A stretch of 64,000 nt of DNA from Propionispora hippei DSM 15287 (GTDB lineage: Bacteria; Bacillota; Negativicutes; Propionisporales; Propionisporaceae). Of the stretch, positions 40,023 through 48,057 are shown piece after piece (positions within the stretch are counted from its first letter, which is position 1; the number at the start of each line of letters is the position of its first letter). The stretch lies in contig NZ_FQZD01000006.1 in assembly GCF_900141835.1 (NCBI RefSeq), forward strand, positions 185,024-249,023, read 5' to 3'. The translations under genes and the position numbers were made by a program. Below the pieces are notes generated by a model. It saw nothing but the letters and a program-made list of their open reading frames with translations, was not told the origin of the DNA and ran no database searches.

Positions 40023-41564
40023 ATCGACATTTTTGAAGTCATTCTGATAGCCGTCATTGCAGGATTTGTGGGTGCCGGAATTGGCTATGTCATACGCAAA
40101 AAGATCGCCGAAGCCAAAATTGTCTCAGCCGAAGAAGCTGCTAAAAAGATACTGGAAGACGCAGAACGGACCGGCGAAGCGAAAAAGAAAGAAGCGTTAG
40201 TCGAAGCCAAGGAAGAAATTCACAGACACCGCAGTGAACTGGAACGTGAAACCAGGGAACGTCGTACGGAACTGCAACGGCTGGAAAGAAGATTATTACA
40301 AAAAGAAGAGAATCTTGACCGGAAAATAGACTCTCTCGAGAAAAAAGAAGAAATTCTTAGTCGTAAAGAGGCTGAGTTAGATAAAAGTCAAGAAAAAATT
40401 AATGATTTATACGCGAAGCAACTGGCTGAGTTGGAAAGACTGTCCGGTTTGTCTTCCGAAGAAGCCCGCACCTTACTGCTGGCTAACGCACAGGAAGAAA
40501 TCAAACACGAAACAGCGATGATGATTAAGGAACTGGAGCAACAGGCAAAAGAGGAAGCGGACAAGAAGGCCCGCGAGATTATTTCCTTGGCAATACAGCG
40601 GTGTGCTGCCGACCATGTGGCGGAAACCACTGTATCGGTTGTAGCATTGCCTAACGATGAAATGAAAGGCCGGATTATTGGCCGTGAAGGGCGCAATATC
40701 CGTACTTTGGAAACACTGACCGGTATCGACCTTATTATTGACGATACACCGGAAGCCGTTATCTTGTCAGGTTTTGATCCCGTTCGCCGGGAGGTTGCCC
40801 GGATTGCTCTGGAAAAACTGATTACCGATGGCAGAATTCATCCTGCCCGGATTGAAGAAATGGTGGAAAAAGCCCAAAAAGAAGTGGAACAAAAAATCAA
40901 AGAAGCCGGTGAGCAGGCTACTTTTGAAACGGGCGTACATGGACTGCATCCGGAAATCATCCGCTTGTTAGGACGTTTGAAGTATCGTACCAGCTACGGA
41001 CAGAATGTACTTAAGCATTCTATTGAAGTGGCCCATCTGGCCGGGGTTATGGCCGCCGAACTGGGTGTCGACGTTATGCTGGCGAAACGGTCCGGCTTAT
41101 TGCATGACCTTGGTAAAGCTGTGGACCACGAAGTAGAAGGCCCCCATGTCACGATCGGGGCTGACTTGGCTAAAAAGTACCGGGAATCGGCTGAAGTGAT
41201 CAACGCAATTGCCGCTCATCACGGGGATGAGGAACCGAAGACGGTTCAAGCAGTATTGGTAGCTGCTGCTGATGCTGTATCTGCTGCCCGTCCTGGGGCG
41301 CGGAGGGAAAGTCTGGAAAGTTATTTGAAACGGTTAACGAGACTGGAAGAAATTGCGGAAAGTTTTGAAGGTGTTGAGAAATCTTTCGCCATTCAAGCCG
41401 GTCGCGAAATACGCATTATGGTTAAACCGGATAGAATTGATGATTTGACTTCTGTTCGTATGGCACGGGACATAGTGAAGAAGATTGAAAGCGAACTAGA
41501 GTATCCCGGTCAGATTAAAGTTACCGTCATCCGTGAAACACGGGCGGTTGATTACGCTAAATAA
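40023..41564 (+). CDS. rny: Ribonuclease Y, apparent ATC start
   Basis: Membrane-bound endoribonuclease that starts mRNA decay. Starting at 40023 gives 513 residues: a membrane helix ([20 protein letters not shown]), a long charged coiled coil (about 30-190), a KH domain ([17 protein letters not shown]) and an HD domain ([22 protein letters not shown]; His361-Asp362). AGGAGG lies 8-9 bases before ATC 40023, and there is no ATG, GTG or TTG in this frame between the leader and GTG 40068. Starting at that GTG would cut the membrane anchor in half. Either ATC (or ATT 40029) initiates, or the base call ATG>ATC is wrong. Confidence 0.93.
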   Translation: MDIFEVILIAVIAGFVGAGIGYVIRKKIAEAKIVSAEEAAKKILEDAERTGEAKKKEALVEAKEEIHRHRSELERETRERRTELQRLERRLLQKEENLDRKIDSLEKKEEILSRKEAELDKSQEKINDLYAKQLAELERLSGLSSEEARTLLLANAQEEIKHETAMMIKELEQQAKEEADKKAREIISLAIQRCAADHVAETTVSVVALPNDEMKGRIIGREGRNIRTLETLTGIDLIIDDTPEAVILSGFDPVRREVARIALEKLITDGRIHPARIEEMVEKAQKEVEQKIKEAGEQATFETGVHGLHPEIIRLLGRLKYRTSYGQNVLKHSIEVAHLAGVMAAELGVDVMLAKRSGLLHDLGKAVDHEVEGPHVTIGADLAKKYRESAEVINAIAAHHGDEEPKTVQAVLVAAADAVSAARPGARRESLESYLKRLTRLEEIAESFEGVEKSFAIQAGREIRIMVKPDRIDDLTSVRMARDIVKKIESELEYPGQIKVTVIRETRAVDYAK

Positions 41565-41569
41565 GTAAA

Positions 41570-41605
41570 CTCAAACGACCTCTTGCAGGGGTCGTTTTTA
41601 ATTTT
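41570..41605 (+). terminator. Terminator after rny
   Basis: AACGACC/GGTCGTT with an 8-9 base loop, then TTTAATTTTT. Confidence 0.8.
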
Positions 41606-41606
41606 T

Positions 41607-41735
41607 CCAGTGGTCTATCTGCTTTGAAGTGCAAATTGGAAAGGGAAAGACGAAGGAGGCCGCATAGAAAACATATGCAAATCGATGGTAACGAGGCCTG
41701 CGAAATAAGATCTGTAAAGAAATTATGGCTTCAGA
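41607..41735 (-). repeat. Palindromic intergenic repeat, copy C (inverted)
   Basis: Read on the minus strand, it shares with the repeat at 45437-45575 the right-end block AATTTGCACTT...ACCAC and a central TCCTTCGTC/CGCCTTCGCCGTC-like block. The copies are diverged, so the boundaries are approximate. The stretch 41606-41900 holds no convincing gene. Confidence 0.45.
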
Positions 41736-41937
41736 AAATTTGACGCTCTGAGTCCTCTTTCCAGTAATTGAAACTATGGAAAAGAAGGATTTACTCATTA
41801 CTTAGAGAATAATTTATTACATTGCATGATGAATTACAGTGAGCTGGCTTGCTTCTTTCTCTAAATGGCTATCAACTGGTAGCTGTCATGTTCTCATAGC
41901 TTTTATTTTATATGATGGAGTGGACGGTGACCTTACA

Positions 41938-42456
41938 ATGCCAAAATATCGGCAAGATGATGAACAAATTTCCGACGGTGTGAACTTACTTATTTCGATT
42001 CTGGTGCGTTATCCCGAGATTGGAACGATAAATTTTGATCCGCGGCAGGATTCCTTGAAGATGACTTTTTTGCTGTCATCCATTCCCTCGCCGCAGGAAT
42101 TTTCCGCCTTGGAACAGGTGCTGCTGAACAGTATGCTGGCCTATCATATGCTGGAAGGCGTTAGTGTGACGACAGCGGAGATTCAACTGAACAAGTATGA
42201 TCAGGTGGCTATGGTGACCATTCTTCGCGATGTGCATACGCTGTCTAAGGGTGAGATTGCCTTGATGATCACACTGCTTAGAGAAAGGCTAAAGGACCGG
42301 CTGATTACCGATCATAATGAAGCCATGCTGGAGGAAGACCTCTTAATTCAGGAAGAGCTGATTGACAACATGCTGCAGAGCATGAAGCAAAAAGAAATTG
42401 TCCAAAGCTTAATCGGTATCCGCGAGGATGGACGTGTACTGGTGTTTAACAAGTAG
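41938..42456 (+). CDS. Conserved-looking hypothetical protein
   Basis: About 172 residues from ATG 41938. The open frame extends upstream to 41839 and an in-frame GTG at 41920 is possible; neither start has a strong ribosome-binding site. The protein is soluble and acidic. It has a beta-rich first half (IGTINFDPRQDSLKMTFLLSS) and a helical, charged second half (ALMITLLRERLKDRL, MLEEDLLIQEELIDNMLQ). I do not recognise a family. It lies between rny and spoVS, where ymdB stands in Bacillus, but it is not YmdB. Confidence 0.7.
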   Translation: MPKYRQDDEQISDGVNLLISILVRYPEIGTINFDPRQDSLKMTFLLSSIPSPQEFSALEQVLLNSMLAYHMLEGVSVTTAEIQLNKYDQVAMVTILRDVHTLSKGEIALMITLLRERLKDRLITDHNEAMLEEDLLIQEELIDNMLQSMKQKEIVQSLIGIREDGRVLVFNK

Positions 42457-42478
42457 CGGCCCGCTTTGACAGGAATCA

Positions 42479-42519
42479 GAAAACGGGTGTATTTTTCTAA
42501 ATGCTTCCGTTTTTTCGCT
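42479..42519 (+). terminator. Terminator after the 172-residue hypothetical gene
   Basis: AAACGG...CCGTTTTTT with a partly paired interior, followed by TCG. Confidence 0.6.
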
Positions 42520-42550
42520 TTGTTAAATTTATAAAATATTTCCAAATAAA

Positions 42551-42578
42551 AAAGGAATTATTTGGTCAGGTAACGAAT
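42551..42578 (+). promoter_or_regulatory. SigH-type promoter of spoVS
   Basis: AAAGGAATT (42551-42559) matches RnAGGAwww, and AACGAAT (42572-42578) matches RnnGAAT, with a 12-base spacer. spoVS is a SigH-dependent gene in Bacillus. Confidence 0.7.
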
Positions 42579-42633
42579 ACCACATAAAATAGGACTTTAA
42601 CTTTGCGTTTTAATTAAAGGAGGGTACTTAAAC

Positions 42634-42894
42634 ATGGAAGTCTTGAAGGTATCAGCAAAATCCAATCCTAATTCCGTAGCAGGCGCCTTGGCTGGAGTGC
42701 TTAGAGAACGTGGTGGTGCAGAGATTCAGGCCATCGGTGCGGGCGCTCTCAATCAAGCAGTTAAAGCAGTAGCAATTGCAAGAGGTTTTGTAGCTCCTCA
42801 TGGTGTTGATCTCATCTGCATCCCTGCCTTTACCGATATCCTGATTGACGGAGAAGAACGTACCGCCATGAAATTGATCGTAGAGCCGCGCTAA
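42634..42894 (+). CDS. spoVS: Stage V sporulation protein S
   Basis: 86 residues, almost invariant in sporulating Firmicutes: MEVLKVSAKSNPNSVAGALA, then AIGAGALNQAVKA and FTDILIDGEERTAMKL. An Alba-like fold has been described for the family. In Bacillus loss of SpoVS affects coat assembly and septation. It is monocistronic here, between a SigH-type promoter and a strong terminator. Confidence 0.97.
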   Translation: MEVLKVSAKSNPNSVAGALAGVLRERGGAEIQAIGAGALNQAVKAVAIARGFVAPHGVDLICIPAFTDILIDGEERTAMKLIVEPR

Positions 42895-42905
42895 TAGTTA
42901 ATATG

Positions 42906-42943
42906 AGTAAAACCTGTTCTGTTGAACAGGTTTTACTGTTTTA
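42906..42943 (+). terminator. Strong terminator after spoVS
   Basis: Perfect 14-bp stem AGTAAAACCTGTTC/GAACAGGTTTTACT with a TGTT loop, then GTTTTAT. Confidence 0.9.
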
Positions 42944-42946
42944 TCT

Positions 42947-42975
42947 TTGCAAAATATGGCATACTATTCTATATA
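42947..42975 (+). promoter_or_regulatory. Candidate promoter for the aminopeptidase gene
   Basis: TTGCAA (42947-42952), 17-base spacer, TATATA (42970-42975). Confidence 0.5.
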
Positions 42976-43083
42976 GCCGGGTGTTGGGGAAAGAAACCTG
43001 ACGGTGATTTTCTTCACCTTGTGGCAACGCAACAGGCCATTGTGGAAGCACACCGGTCGAACTGACGCTATGGGAGTGAGACG

Positions 43084-44586
43084 ATGCATATCTACGTGGA
43101 AATAAAAGAGCAGCTGGGGCAAGCGGCTTGTGATAGCCTGGTTGTCGGGCTGTACCAGGATATGAAGGTAAGTGGCTCGTATCTGGAGGAAATTGATAAG
43201 GCCCTGGCAGGCTATGTCACTGAACTGCTCAGCCGCCAGCCGAAATGCAGTGAATTTGGTGAGATCCATTCATTCTATACCTGCGGGAAAATAGCAGCTA
43301 AACATATTATTTTCATTGGTCTGGGCAATAAAGAGAAACTGACGGCCGGGAAAATCCGCCAGGCGGCGGGAACGGCTATCCGGGCGGCCCAAAAGGCCAA
43401 TGCCCGGCGGGTACTGACTACCTTGTACCGGAGAGAAGAGACCCTGCCTGGCGCGGTACAGGCGATGGTAGAAGGCAGCTTGCTCGGCTTATACAGCTTT
43501 GACTATTACAAGACGGAGAAAAAGGCTAAGGAAGAAGTCTGTGTCACGGAATTAGGCCTGCTGGCCGGGGGCCAGACGGATATTGCCAAGCTTAGCCTTG
43601 CCATGGAAAAGGCACAAATCATTGCGGAAAGCATAAGCCTGGCCCGGGATTTGGTCAATCATCCCGGTCAGGTCATGACTCCCAGCAAAATGGCCTGGCA
43701 TGCGTCTCAGATCGCGAAGGAAGGCCGGATGGAGCTTACTGTACTGGATAAAGGCGCCATGGAGAAACAGGGCATGCATGCTTTACTGGCGGTGGCTCAG
43801 GGCAGTGTACAGCCGCCGGCGTTTATCATACTAAAATATACGGGCAATAAAAAAAGCAGCAGCTATGTTTCTTTTGTCGGAAAGGGAATCACCTTCGACA
43901 GTGGTGGTATTTCGTTGAAACCGAGCGAAAATATGGGGGACATGAAGGGCGATATGGCCGGCGGCGCCGCCGTATTGGCTGCCATGTACGCTATTGGCCG
44001 GCTGGGTCTGCCGGTTAATATTCTTGCTTTGGTGCCCTGTACGGAAAATATGCCGTCCGGCTCGGCCGTAAAGCCCGGAGATGTGATTTCCTCTCTTGGC
44101 GGCAAAACCATTGAGGTCGTCAATACCGACGCCGAAGGCCGGTTGATTCTGGCCGATGCCGTTGCCTATGCGGTAAAACAGAAGACTGAGAAAATCATTG
44201 ATCTGGCTACGCTGACCGGCGCCTGTGTCGTAGCGTTGGGCAATGTTGCCTCCGGGCTTATTACCAATCAGCCTGAATGGTGCAATCAGGTCAAAGCAGC
44301 CGCGGCTGCTGCCGGAGAAAAAGTGTGGGAAATGCCCCATTTTGAGGAATATGAGGAACAAATCAAGAGCGATATTGCCGACTTGAAAAATTCCGGCGGC
44401 AGAATGGCCGGTATGATCACGGCAGGACTGTTTATCGGTCATTTTGTGGAAGCTATTCCCTGGGTTCATATGGATATTGCCGGTACTTCGGATACGACAA
44501 AGGCTAAGGGAGACCAGACTAAAGGCGGTACGGGTGTGGGAGTGCGTACGCTGGTAGAGTTGGCTTATAGCCTGGCTGAGGCTTGA
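43084..44586 (+). CDS. pepA: Leucyl aminopeptidase (M17 family)
   Basis: Cytosolic two-metal aminopeptidase, 500 residues. The C-terminal catalytic domain has VGKGITFDSGGISLKP, MKGDMAGGAAV, the signature NTDAEGRLILADAV and IDLATLTGACVVALG. The N-terminal macro-like domain occupies about 1-160. Length and motifs are complete. Its stop overlaps the next start (TGATG). Confidence 0.95.
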   Translation: MHIYVEIKEQLGQAACDSLVVGLYQDMKVSGSYLEEIDKALAGYVTELLSRQPKCSEFGEIHSFYTCGKIAAKHIIFIGLGNKEKLTAGKIRQAAGTAIRAAQKANARRVLTTLYRREETLPGAVQAMVEGSLLGLYSFDYYKTEKKAKEEVCVTELGLLAGGQTDIAKLSLAMEKAQIIAESISLARDLVNHPGQVMTPSKMAWHASQIAKEGRMELTVLDKGAMEKQGMHALLAVAQGSVQPPAFIILKYTGNKKSSSYVSFVGKGITFDSGGISLKPSENMGDMKGDMAGGAAVLAAMYAIGRLGLPVNILALVPCTENMPSGSAVKPGDVISSLGGKTIEVVNTDAEGRLILADAVAYAVKQKTEKIIDLATLTGACVVALGNVASGLITNQPEWCNQVKAAAAAAGEKVWEMPHFEEYEEQIKSDIADLKNSGGRMAGMITAGLFIGHFVEAIPWVHMDIAGTSDTTKAKGDQTKGGTGVGVRTLVELAYSLAEA

Positions 44587-45413
44587 TGAAGGCTGACTTA
44601 CATATTCATACTACCGCTTCCGATGGCCGCTATACTCCCATTGAAATTTTACGGCAGGCACGGGAAGCCGGCTTACGCTATATTGCCATTACCGATCATG
44701 ACACGGTAGACGGACTTTTATTGCTGGAACAGCAGGAAAGCTTAGCACCGGACGACGCATTGACGCTGATTTCTGGCATTGAATTCAGCACCGATCTGCC
44801 CGGCCATGAAGTTCATATCTTAGGCTATCATATTGATATTCACCAACCTGAGTTAAGAGAGCAACTGACGCTGTTGACTCAAAGCCGCCGGACGCGTACC
44901 CGGCGTATTATTGAAAAGCTGGTAGCCCTTGGGTTTGATATTACCTATCAGGAGGTGCTGGACATTGCCGGAACGGCGACCTCCATCGGCCGGGCCCAGA
45001 TATCAAGGACACTGGTGGCCAAGGGCTACTTCCCTAGCGTCGGTGACGTGTTTGAGAAACTTTTAGCCACGGGAGGACCGGCCTACGTCCCCCATGACAA
45101 GCTTTCTCCGGCCCGTGTGATTGCTTTGATCAAAAAGGCCGGTGGTGTGGCTGTATTGGCTCATCCGGGGCTGGTTGGCGATGACCAGGTTGTCCTGGCA
45201 GTCATCCAGGCTGGTATTGATGGGCTAGAAGTGTACCATCCCAGACATGACGACGAACAGACAGAACAATACCTCGCCTTGGCCCGGCGCCACCGGTTGC
45301 TTATTACCGGCGGGTCGGACTTTCACGGGATTCCCGGTCGTTTTCCTGAGACGCTGGGTATTGTTGCTGTACCGGCGTCGTTGGCTGAAAATCTTTGCTC
45401 CCCGAGGGGGTAG
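44586..45413 (+). CDS. PHP-domain metal-dependent phosphoesterase (TrpH/YciV-like)
   Basis: 275 residues. The first metal motif is DLHIHTTASDGR, then ITDHDTVDG, GIEFSTDLPGHEVHILGYHI, VLAHPGLVG and a last SDFHG. The set is that of the TrpH/YciV/RNase AM group, some of which act as 3',5'-nucleoside bisphosphate phosphatases or 5'-3' RNA exonucleases. Translation is coupled to the aminopeptidase gene by a one-base overlap. Confidence 0.9.
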   Translation: MKADLHIHTTASDGRYTPIEILRQAREAGLRYIAITDHDTVDGLLLLEQQESLAPDDALTLISGIEFSTDLPGHEVHILGYHIDIHQPELREQLTLLTQSRRTRTRRIIEKLVALGFDITYQEVLDIAGTATSIGRAQISRTLVAKGYFPSVGDVFEKLLATGGPAYVPHDKLSPARVIALIKKAGGVAVLAHPGLVGDDQVVLAVIQAGIDGLEVYHPRHDDEQTEQYLALARRHRLLITGGSDFHGIPGRFPETLGIVAVPASLAENLCSPRG

Positions 45414-45436
45414 TAGCCCACCTACGCTGAAATTGC

Positions 45437-45575
45437 AATAACTTCACGGATTTTTTCTGCAAGACTGTTGCTGTCGTCGACTTACCTATTACCGTTAGGT
45501 GCGCCTTCGCCGTCTTCTCTTTGCGGAAAAATCCCTGTAATTTAATTTGCACTTTCAGGATTGGTGGACCACTAA
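45437..45575 (+). repeat. Palindromic intergenic repeat, copy B
   Basis: CGGATTTTTTCTGCAAGA and TCTTTGCGGAAAAATCCCTG form imperfect inverted arms. The centre holds GTCGTCGACTTACC and GGTGCGCCTTCGCCGTC. The right end, AATTTGCACTTTCAGG then GGACCAC, recurs in inverted form at 41607-41640. Confidence 0.5.
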
Positions 45576-45593
45576 GATTTCAGGAGGATGCTA

Positions 45594-45866
45594 ATGGATA
45601 CAGAAGTCAGCCTCATTACAGACTTGAAGGCTCGCATCAGCGAGTTGGAGGATAAGGTCGAGGCACTCCGGCTAAGCCGGCGGGTGCTAATGAACTTGCT
45701 TGACTTGCTGGAACGAGAAAAAAGTGAACAATTGTCAAAGCTGGCACTGCAAAATGAGAAACTGCTACGGAATAACACCCGGTATGCGCGTAAACTTATG
45801 CATTACACTACGCGCATAACCGAGTTAGAACGGCAAGTGCAGAACAATTTCCATAGGCCCACTTGA
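45594..45866 (+). CDS. Small coiled-coil protein of unknown function
   Basis: 90 residues from ATG 45594 with AGGAGG 6 bases upstream (ATG 45588 lies in that site). It is nearly all predicted helix with heptad-like hydrophobics (ITDLKARISELEDKVEALRL, LLDLLEREKSEQLSKLALQN) and a basic C-terminal stretch. No family recognised. It has a terminator directly behind it. Confidence 0.65.
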   Translation: MDTEVSLITDLKARISELEDKVEALRLSRRVLMNLLDLLEREKSEQLSKLALQNEKLLRNNTRYARKLMHYTTRITELERQVQNNFHRPT

Positions 45867-45867
45867 C

Positions 45868-45896
45868 AACACCTTGGAAGGTGTTTATTTTTTATG
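45868..45896 (+). terminator. Terminator after the coiled-coil gene
   Basis: AACACCTT/AAGGTGTT hairpin with a very short loop, followed by TATTTTTTAT. Confidence 0.7.
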
Positions 45897-45934
45897 TATA
45901 GAGAATTTTTAAGAGCAGGCTTGGAGGGCAGTCA

Positions 45935-46762
45935 GTGGATGTAATTGCGTTAGTGGGACCGAGTGGAACCGGTAAGAGTCATCGTGCGCTCATCGTGGCA
46001 CATGAGCATGCCGCGGATGCCATCATTGATGATGGTATTTTGATAAAAGACAGTAAAATTATCGCCGGCTATTCGGCAAAGAAAGAGCCGAGCAAGATTA
46101 AAGCCGTACGGCGGGCCATCTTTATGGAGGCCGAGCACGCCGAAAAGGTGCGGGCTGCCATTGCCGAAGTACGGCCGTCCCGTATTTTGGTCCTGGGTAC
46201 TTCGGAAAACATGGTGCAGAAAATCGTCGATGCCTTGCAATTGCCGGCGATCAGCAAGACTATTTTAATTGAGGACATTGCTACGAAAGCCGAGATCGCC
46301 AAAGCGAGGGAAAGCCGCCTGAAAGAGGGGAAACATATCATACCGGTACCGACCATTGAATTGAAACCTCATTTTTCCGGCTACATGATTGACCCTTTGG
46401 AAATATTCTTTAAGAAGCCCCAGGCCAAACGGCGAAATAAGCTGGGAGAAAAGTCGATTATCCGTCCTACTTTTAGCTATTATGGTAAGCTCTTGATTTC
46501 CGATGCGGCCATCGCTTCGATTGTCGATTTTGTAGCAACCAATAATACCTCAATTAGTAAAACCGGGCAAATTCATATAAAAAATTCCCATGACCGGGAG
46601 ACAGGCATATCCATCTCGCTGGATGTTACCGTCCGGTACGGGAGTGTGCTCCGGGAAGTGGTCTATGATGCCCAGTACCGGATAAAGAGTATGGTTGAGT
46701 TTATGACCGGTCTATTGGTCAAGGATGTCAATATAGCGATCAAACGGTTAAGCATAGAATAA
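45935..46762 (+). CDS. P-loop protein with Asp23/Gls24-like C-terminal domain
   Basis: 275 residues from a GTG with GGAGGG upstream. The N-terminus is a nucleotide-binding domain with Walker A GPSGTGKS (8-15) and a possible hhhhG segment (RILVLGTSENMVQKI). From about residue 175 the sequence PTFSYYGKLLISDAAIASIV resembles an Asp23/Gls24 (DUF322) envelope-stress domain, ending VKDVNIAIKRLSIE. The fusion is recognisable but its function is not. The next gene follows after 5 bases. Confidence 0.72.
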   Translation: MDVIALVGPSGTGKSHRALIVAHEHAADAIIDDGILIKDSKIIAGYSAKKEPSKIKAVRRAIFMEAEHAEKVRAAIAEVRPSRILVLGTSENMVQKIVDALQLPAISKTILIEDIATKAEIAKARESRLKEGKHIIPVPTIELKPHFSGYMIDPLEIFFKKPQAKRRNKLGEKSIIRPTFSYYGKLLISDAAIASIVDFVATNNTSISKTGQIHIKNSHDRETGISISLDVTVRYGSVLREVVYDAQYRIKSMVEFMTGLLVKDVNIAIKRLSIE

Positions 46763-46767
46763 GACAT

Positions 46768-47133
46768 TTGGTGGTGTTTATCCTGAGTAAAATATTGTGT
46801 GATGATCTGGTTTTATTTTCCGGTTATGCCAAATTGCCAATTGGCATAACCGCCAATGAGATATATAAGGTTGTGGGAATTGTCGTCCTGGTGAAGGTTG
46901 CGACAGGTGAAATTGTGGAGGCCGACTGTACATTGGCTACTAAACTGGCCAGAAGGCATATTGCGGACTCGTTGGTCGGCTACAGCCTGAAGGACGGAGT
47001 GGATGAACTGGTACATTTGATTGACCGGATTTATCAGGGCGGCGCTAAAAAGTCGTTAATTACGACGCTCCGGATTATTTTTGACAAATACCGCAGCTAT
47101 ACCGAAGAACACCATGTACAGCCTGCCGAATAA
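46768..47133 (+). CDS. DUF3870-like protein
   Basis: About 121 residues. VLFSGYAKLPIGITANEIYKVVG, given here as FSGYAKLPIGITANEIYKVV, then EADCTLATKLARRHI and LIDRIYQGGAKKSLITTLRI match my memory of the DUF3870 family. The start is unclear: TTG 46768, GTG 46771/46774 frames aside, or a CTG at 46783 better spaced from GGTGGTG. Probably one transcript with the P-loop/Asp23 gene. Confidence 0.7.
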   Translation: MVVFILSKILCDDLVLFSGYAKLPIGITANEIYKVVGIVVLVKVATGEIVEADCTLATKLARRHIADSLVGYSLKDGVDELVHLIDRIYQGGAKKSLITTLRIIFDKYRSYTEEHHVQPAE

Positions 47134-47176
47134 GCCCTAACTGTTTTATACGGCGATCTAGACCAAAGCACGGACA

Positions 47177-47205
47177 TTGACAGGCGGGAAAGCTTGGATT
47201 ATTAT
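47177..47205 (+). promoter_or_regulatory. SigA promoter upstream of the c-di-AMP riboswitch
   Basis: TTGACA (47177-47182), 17-base spacer, TATTAT (47200-47205). Confidence 0.65.
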
Positions 47206-47214
47206 AATATATAA

Positions 47215-47390
47215 TGCCGAATCCTTATAGGTACGGGGGGACCACTAGATATACAGGGGTGAATCCGGTTATCCGGAGGGGTTCTCTATTCCTTCTCTTT
47301 TACCCTAACCCGACAGCTAACCTCGGAGGCAGAAGCCGCAAGGGATATTGCCCTGGTATTTTTCATGGCAGTTAGCTTGGGGCGAGTAAA
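47215..47390 (+). promoter_or_regulatory. c-di-AMP riboswitch (ydaO/yuaA type)
   Basis: Characteristic blocks are ACGGGGGGACCA, CAGGGGTGAATCCGG, TCTTTTACCCTAACCCGACA and GCTAACCTCGGAGGC. AGCTAAC (47315-47321) can pair with GTTAGCT (47371-47377), closing the 3' part. No T-run terminator is seen between it and the gene, so the switch may act on translation or through an alternative fold. This class usually precedes cell-wall hydrolase genes, as here. Confidence 0.88.
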
Positions 47391-47404
47391 GAGAGGTGGT
47401 ACGA

Positions 47405-47992
47405 TTGAGGAGATTTTTCCTTACAGCAGTGTTCGTCTGTATACTGCTTGCCGTACATGCCGTTGTGTTTGCCGCGCCGGGAGACACGGCGCTCAAAGTG
47501 GGCATGCGCGGTGATGACGTACAGGTATTGCAGAAACTGTTGACTGATGCCGGGTTTTATCAGGGGCCTATTGACGGAGTGTTTGGCAACGGCACGCTCC
47601 GGGCGGTTACGGAGTTCCAGATCAGCAACGGCTTGGCTGTGGACGGAGTTGCCGGCAGCGAAACCTTTGCTTATCTGAATCGTGGCGGCACCGGTTCGGA
47701 TACCAGCCGCTACAGCCGTTCAATCAGCATGCGGGCCTCCGGCTATAGTGCGTTTGATCCCGGTAATTCCAGTTATACAGCTCGTGGTACTCAATTGCGC
47801 AAGGGCCTAGTTGCAGTGGATCCCAATGTGATTCCCTTAGGAACCCGTTTATACATACCAGGATATGGATATGCTATCGCCGATGACACAGGTGGAGCAA
47901 TTCGTGGTAACGTAATCGATTTAGCGTTTGACAGTCATGCCGATGCCCTGCGGTTTGGCAGGCAGCAGGTAACTGTATACATTATTGATTGA
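47405..47992 (+). CDS. Exported peptidoglycan-binding and 3D-domain protein
   Basis: 195 residues from TTG 47405; AGAGGTGG lies 6 bases upstream (GTG 47396 is inside it). The signal peptide ends near residue 23 (VVFA-A). A PG_binding_1 domain covers about 28-90 (LKVGMRGDDVQVLQKLLTDA). The C-terminal 3D domain (SMRASGYSAFDP, GLVAVDPNVIPLGTRLYIPG, IDLAFDSHADALRFG) has the three conserved Asp and resembles lytic-transglycosylase/MltA-like catalytic domains. Similar to YocH/YuiC-type proteins; controlled by c-di-AMP. Confidence 0.92.
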   Translation: MRRFFLTAVFVCILLAVHAVVFAAPGDTALKVGMRGDDVQVLQKLLTDAGFYQGPIDGVFGNGTLRAVTEFQISNGLAVDGVAGSETFAYLNRGGTGSDTSRYSRSISMRASGYSAFDPGNSSYTARGTQLRKGLVAVDPNVIPLGTRLYIPGYGYAIADDTGGAIRGNVIDLAFDSHADALRFGRQQVTVYIID

Positions 47993-48020
47993 CAGGCTGG
48001 TGCCTGTTTCTTTTTTTTAT
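47990..48020 (+). terminator. Terminator after the 3D-domain gene
   Basis: ACAGGC/GCCTGT with a TGGT loop, then TTCTTTTTTTT. Confidence 0.8.
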
Positions 48021-48057
48021 TAATTTTATTAAACAAGCCGGAAAGAAGGGGACATGT

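Noticed and set aside
43831..44469. Minus-strand open frame of 212 codons in the aminopeptidase gene
   Set aside because: Shadow of the M17 catalytic domain; His/Gly-rich composition typical of antisense frames.
47989..48057. N-terminal extension of the alpha/beta hydrolase
   Set aside because: It translates the terminator of the preceding gene; ATG 48058 has its own ribosome-binding site.
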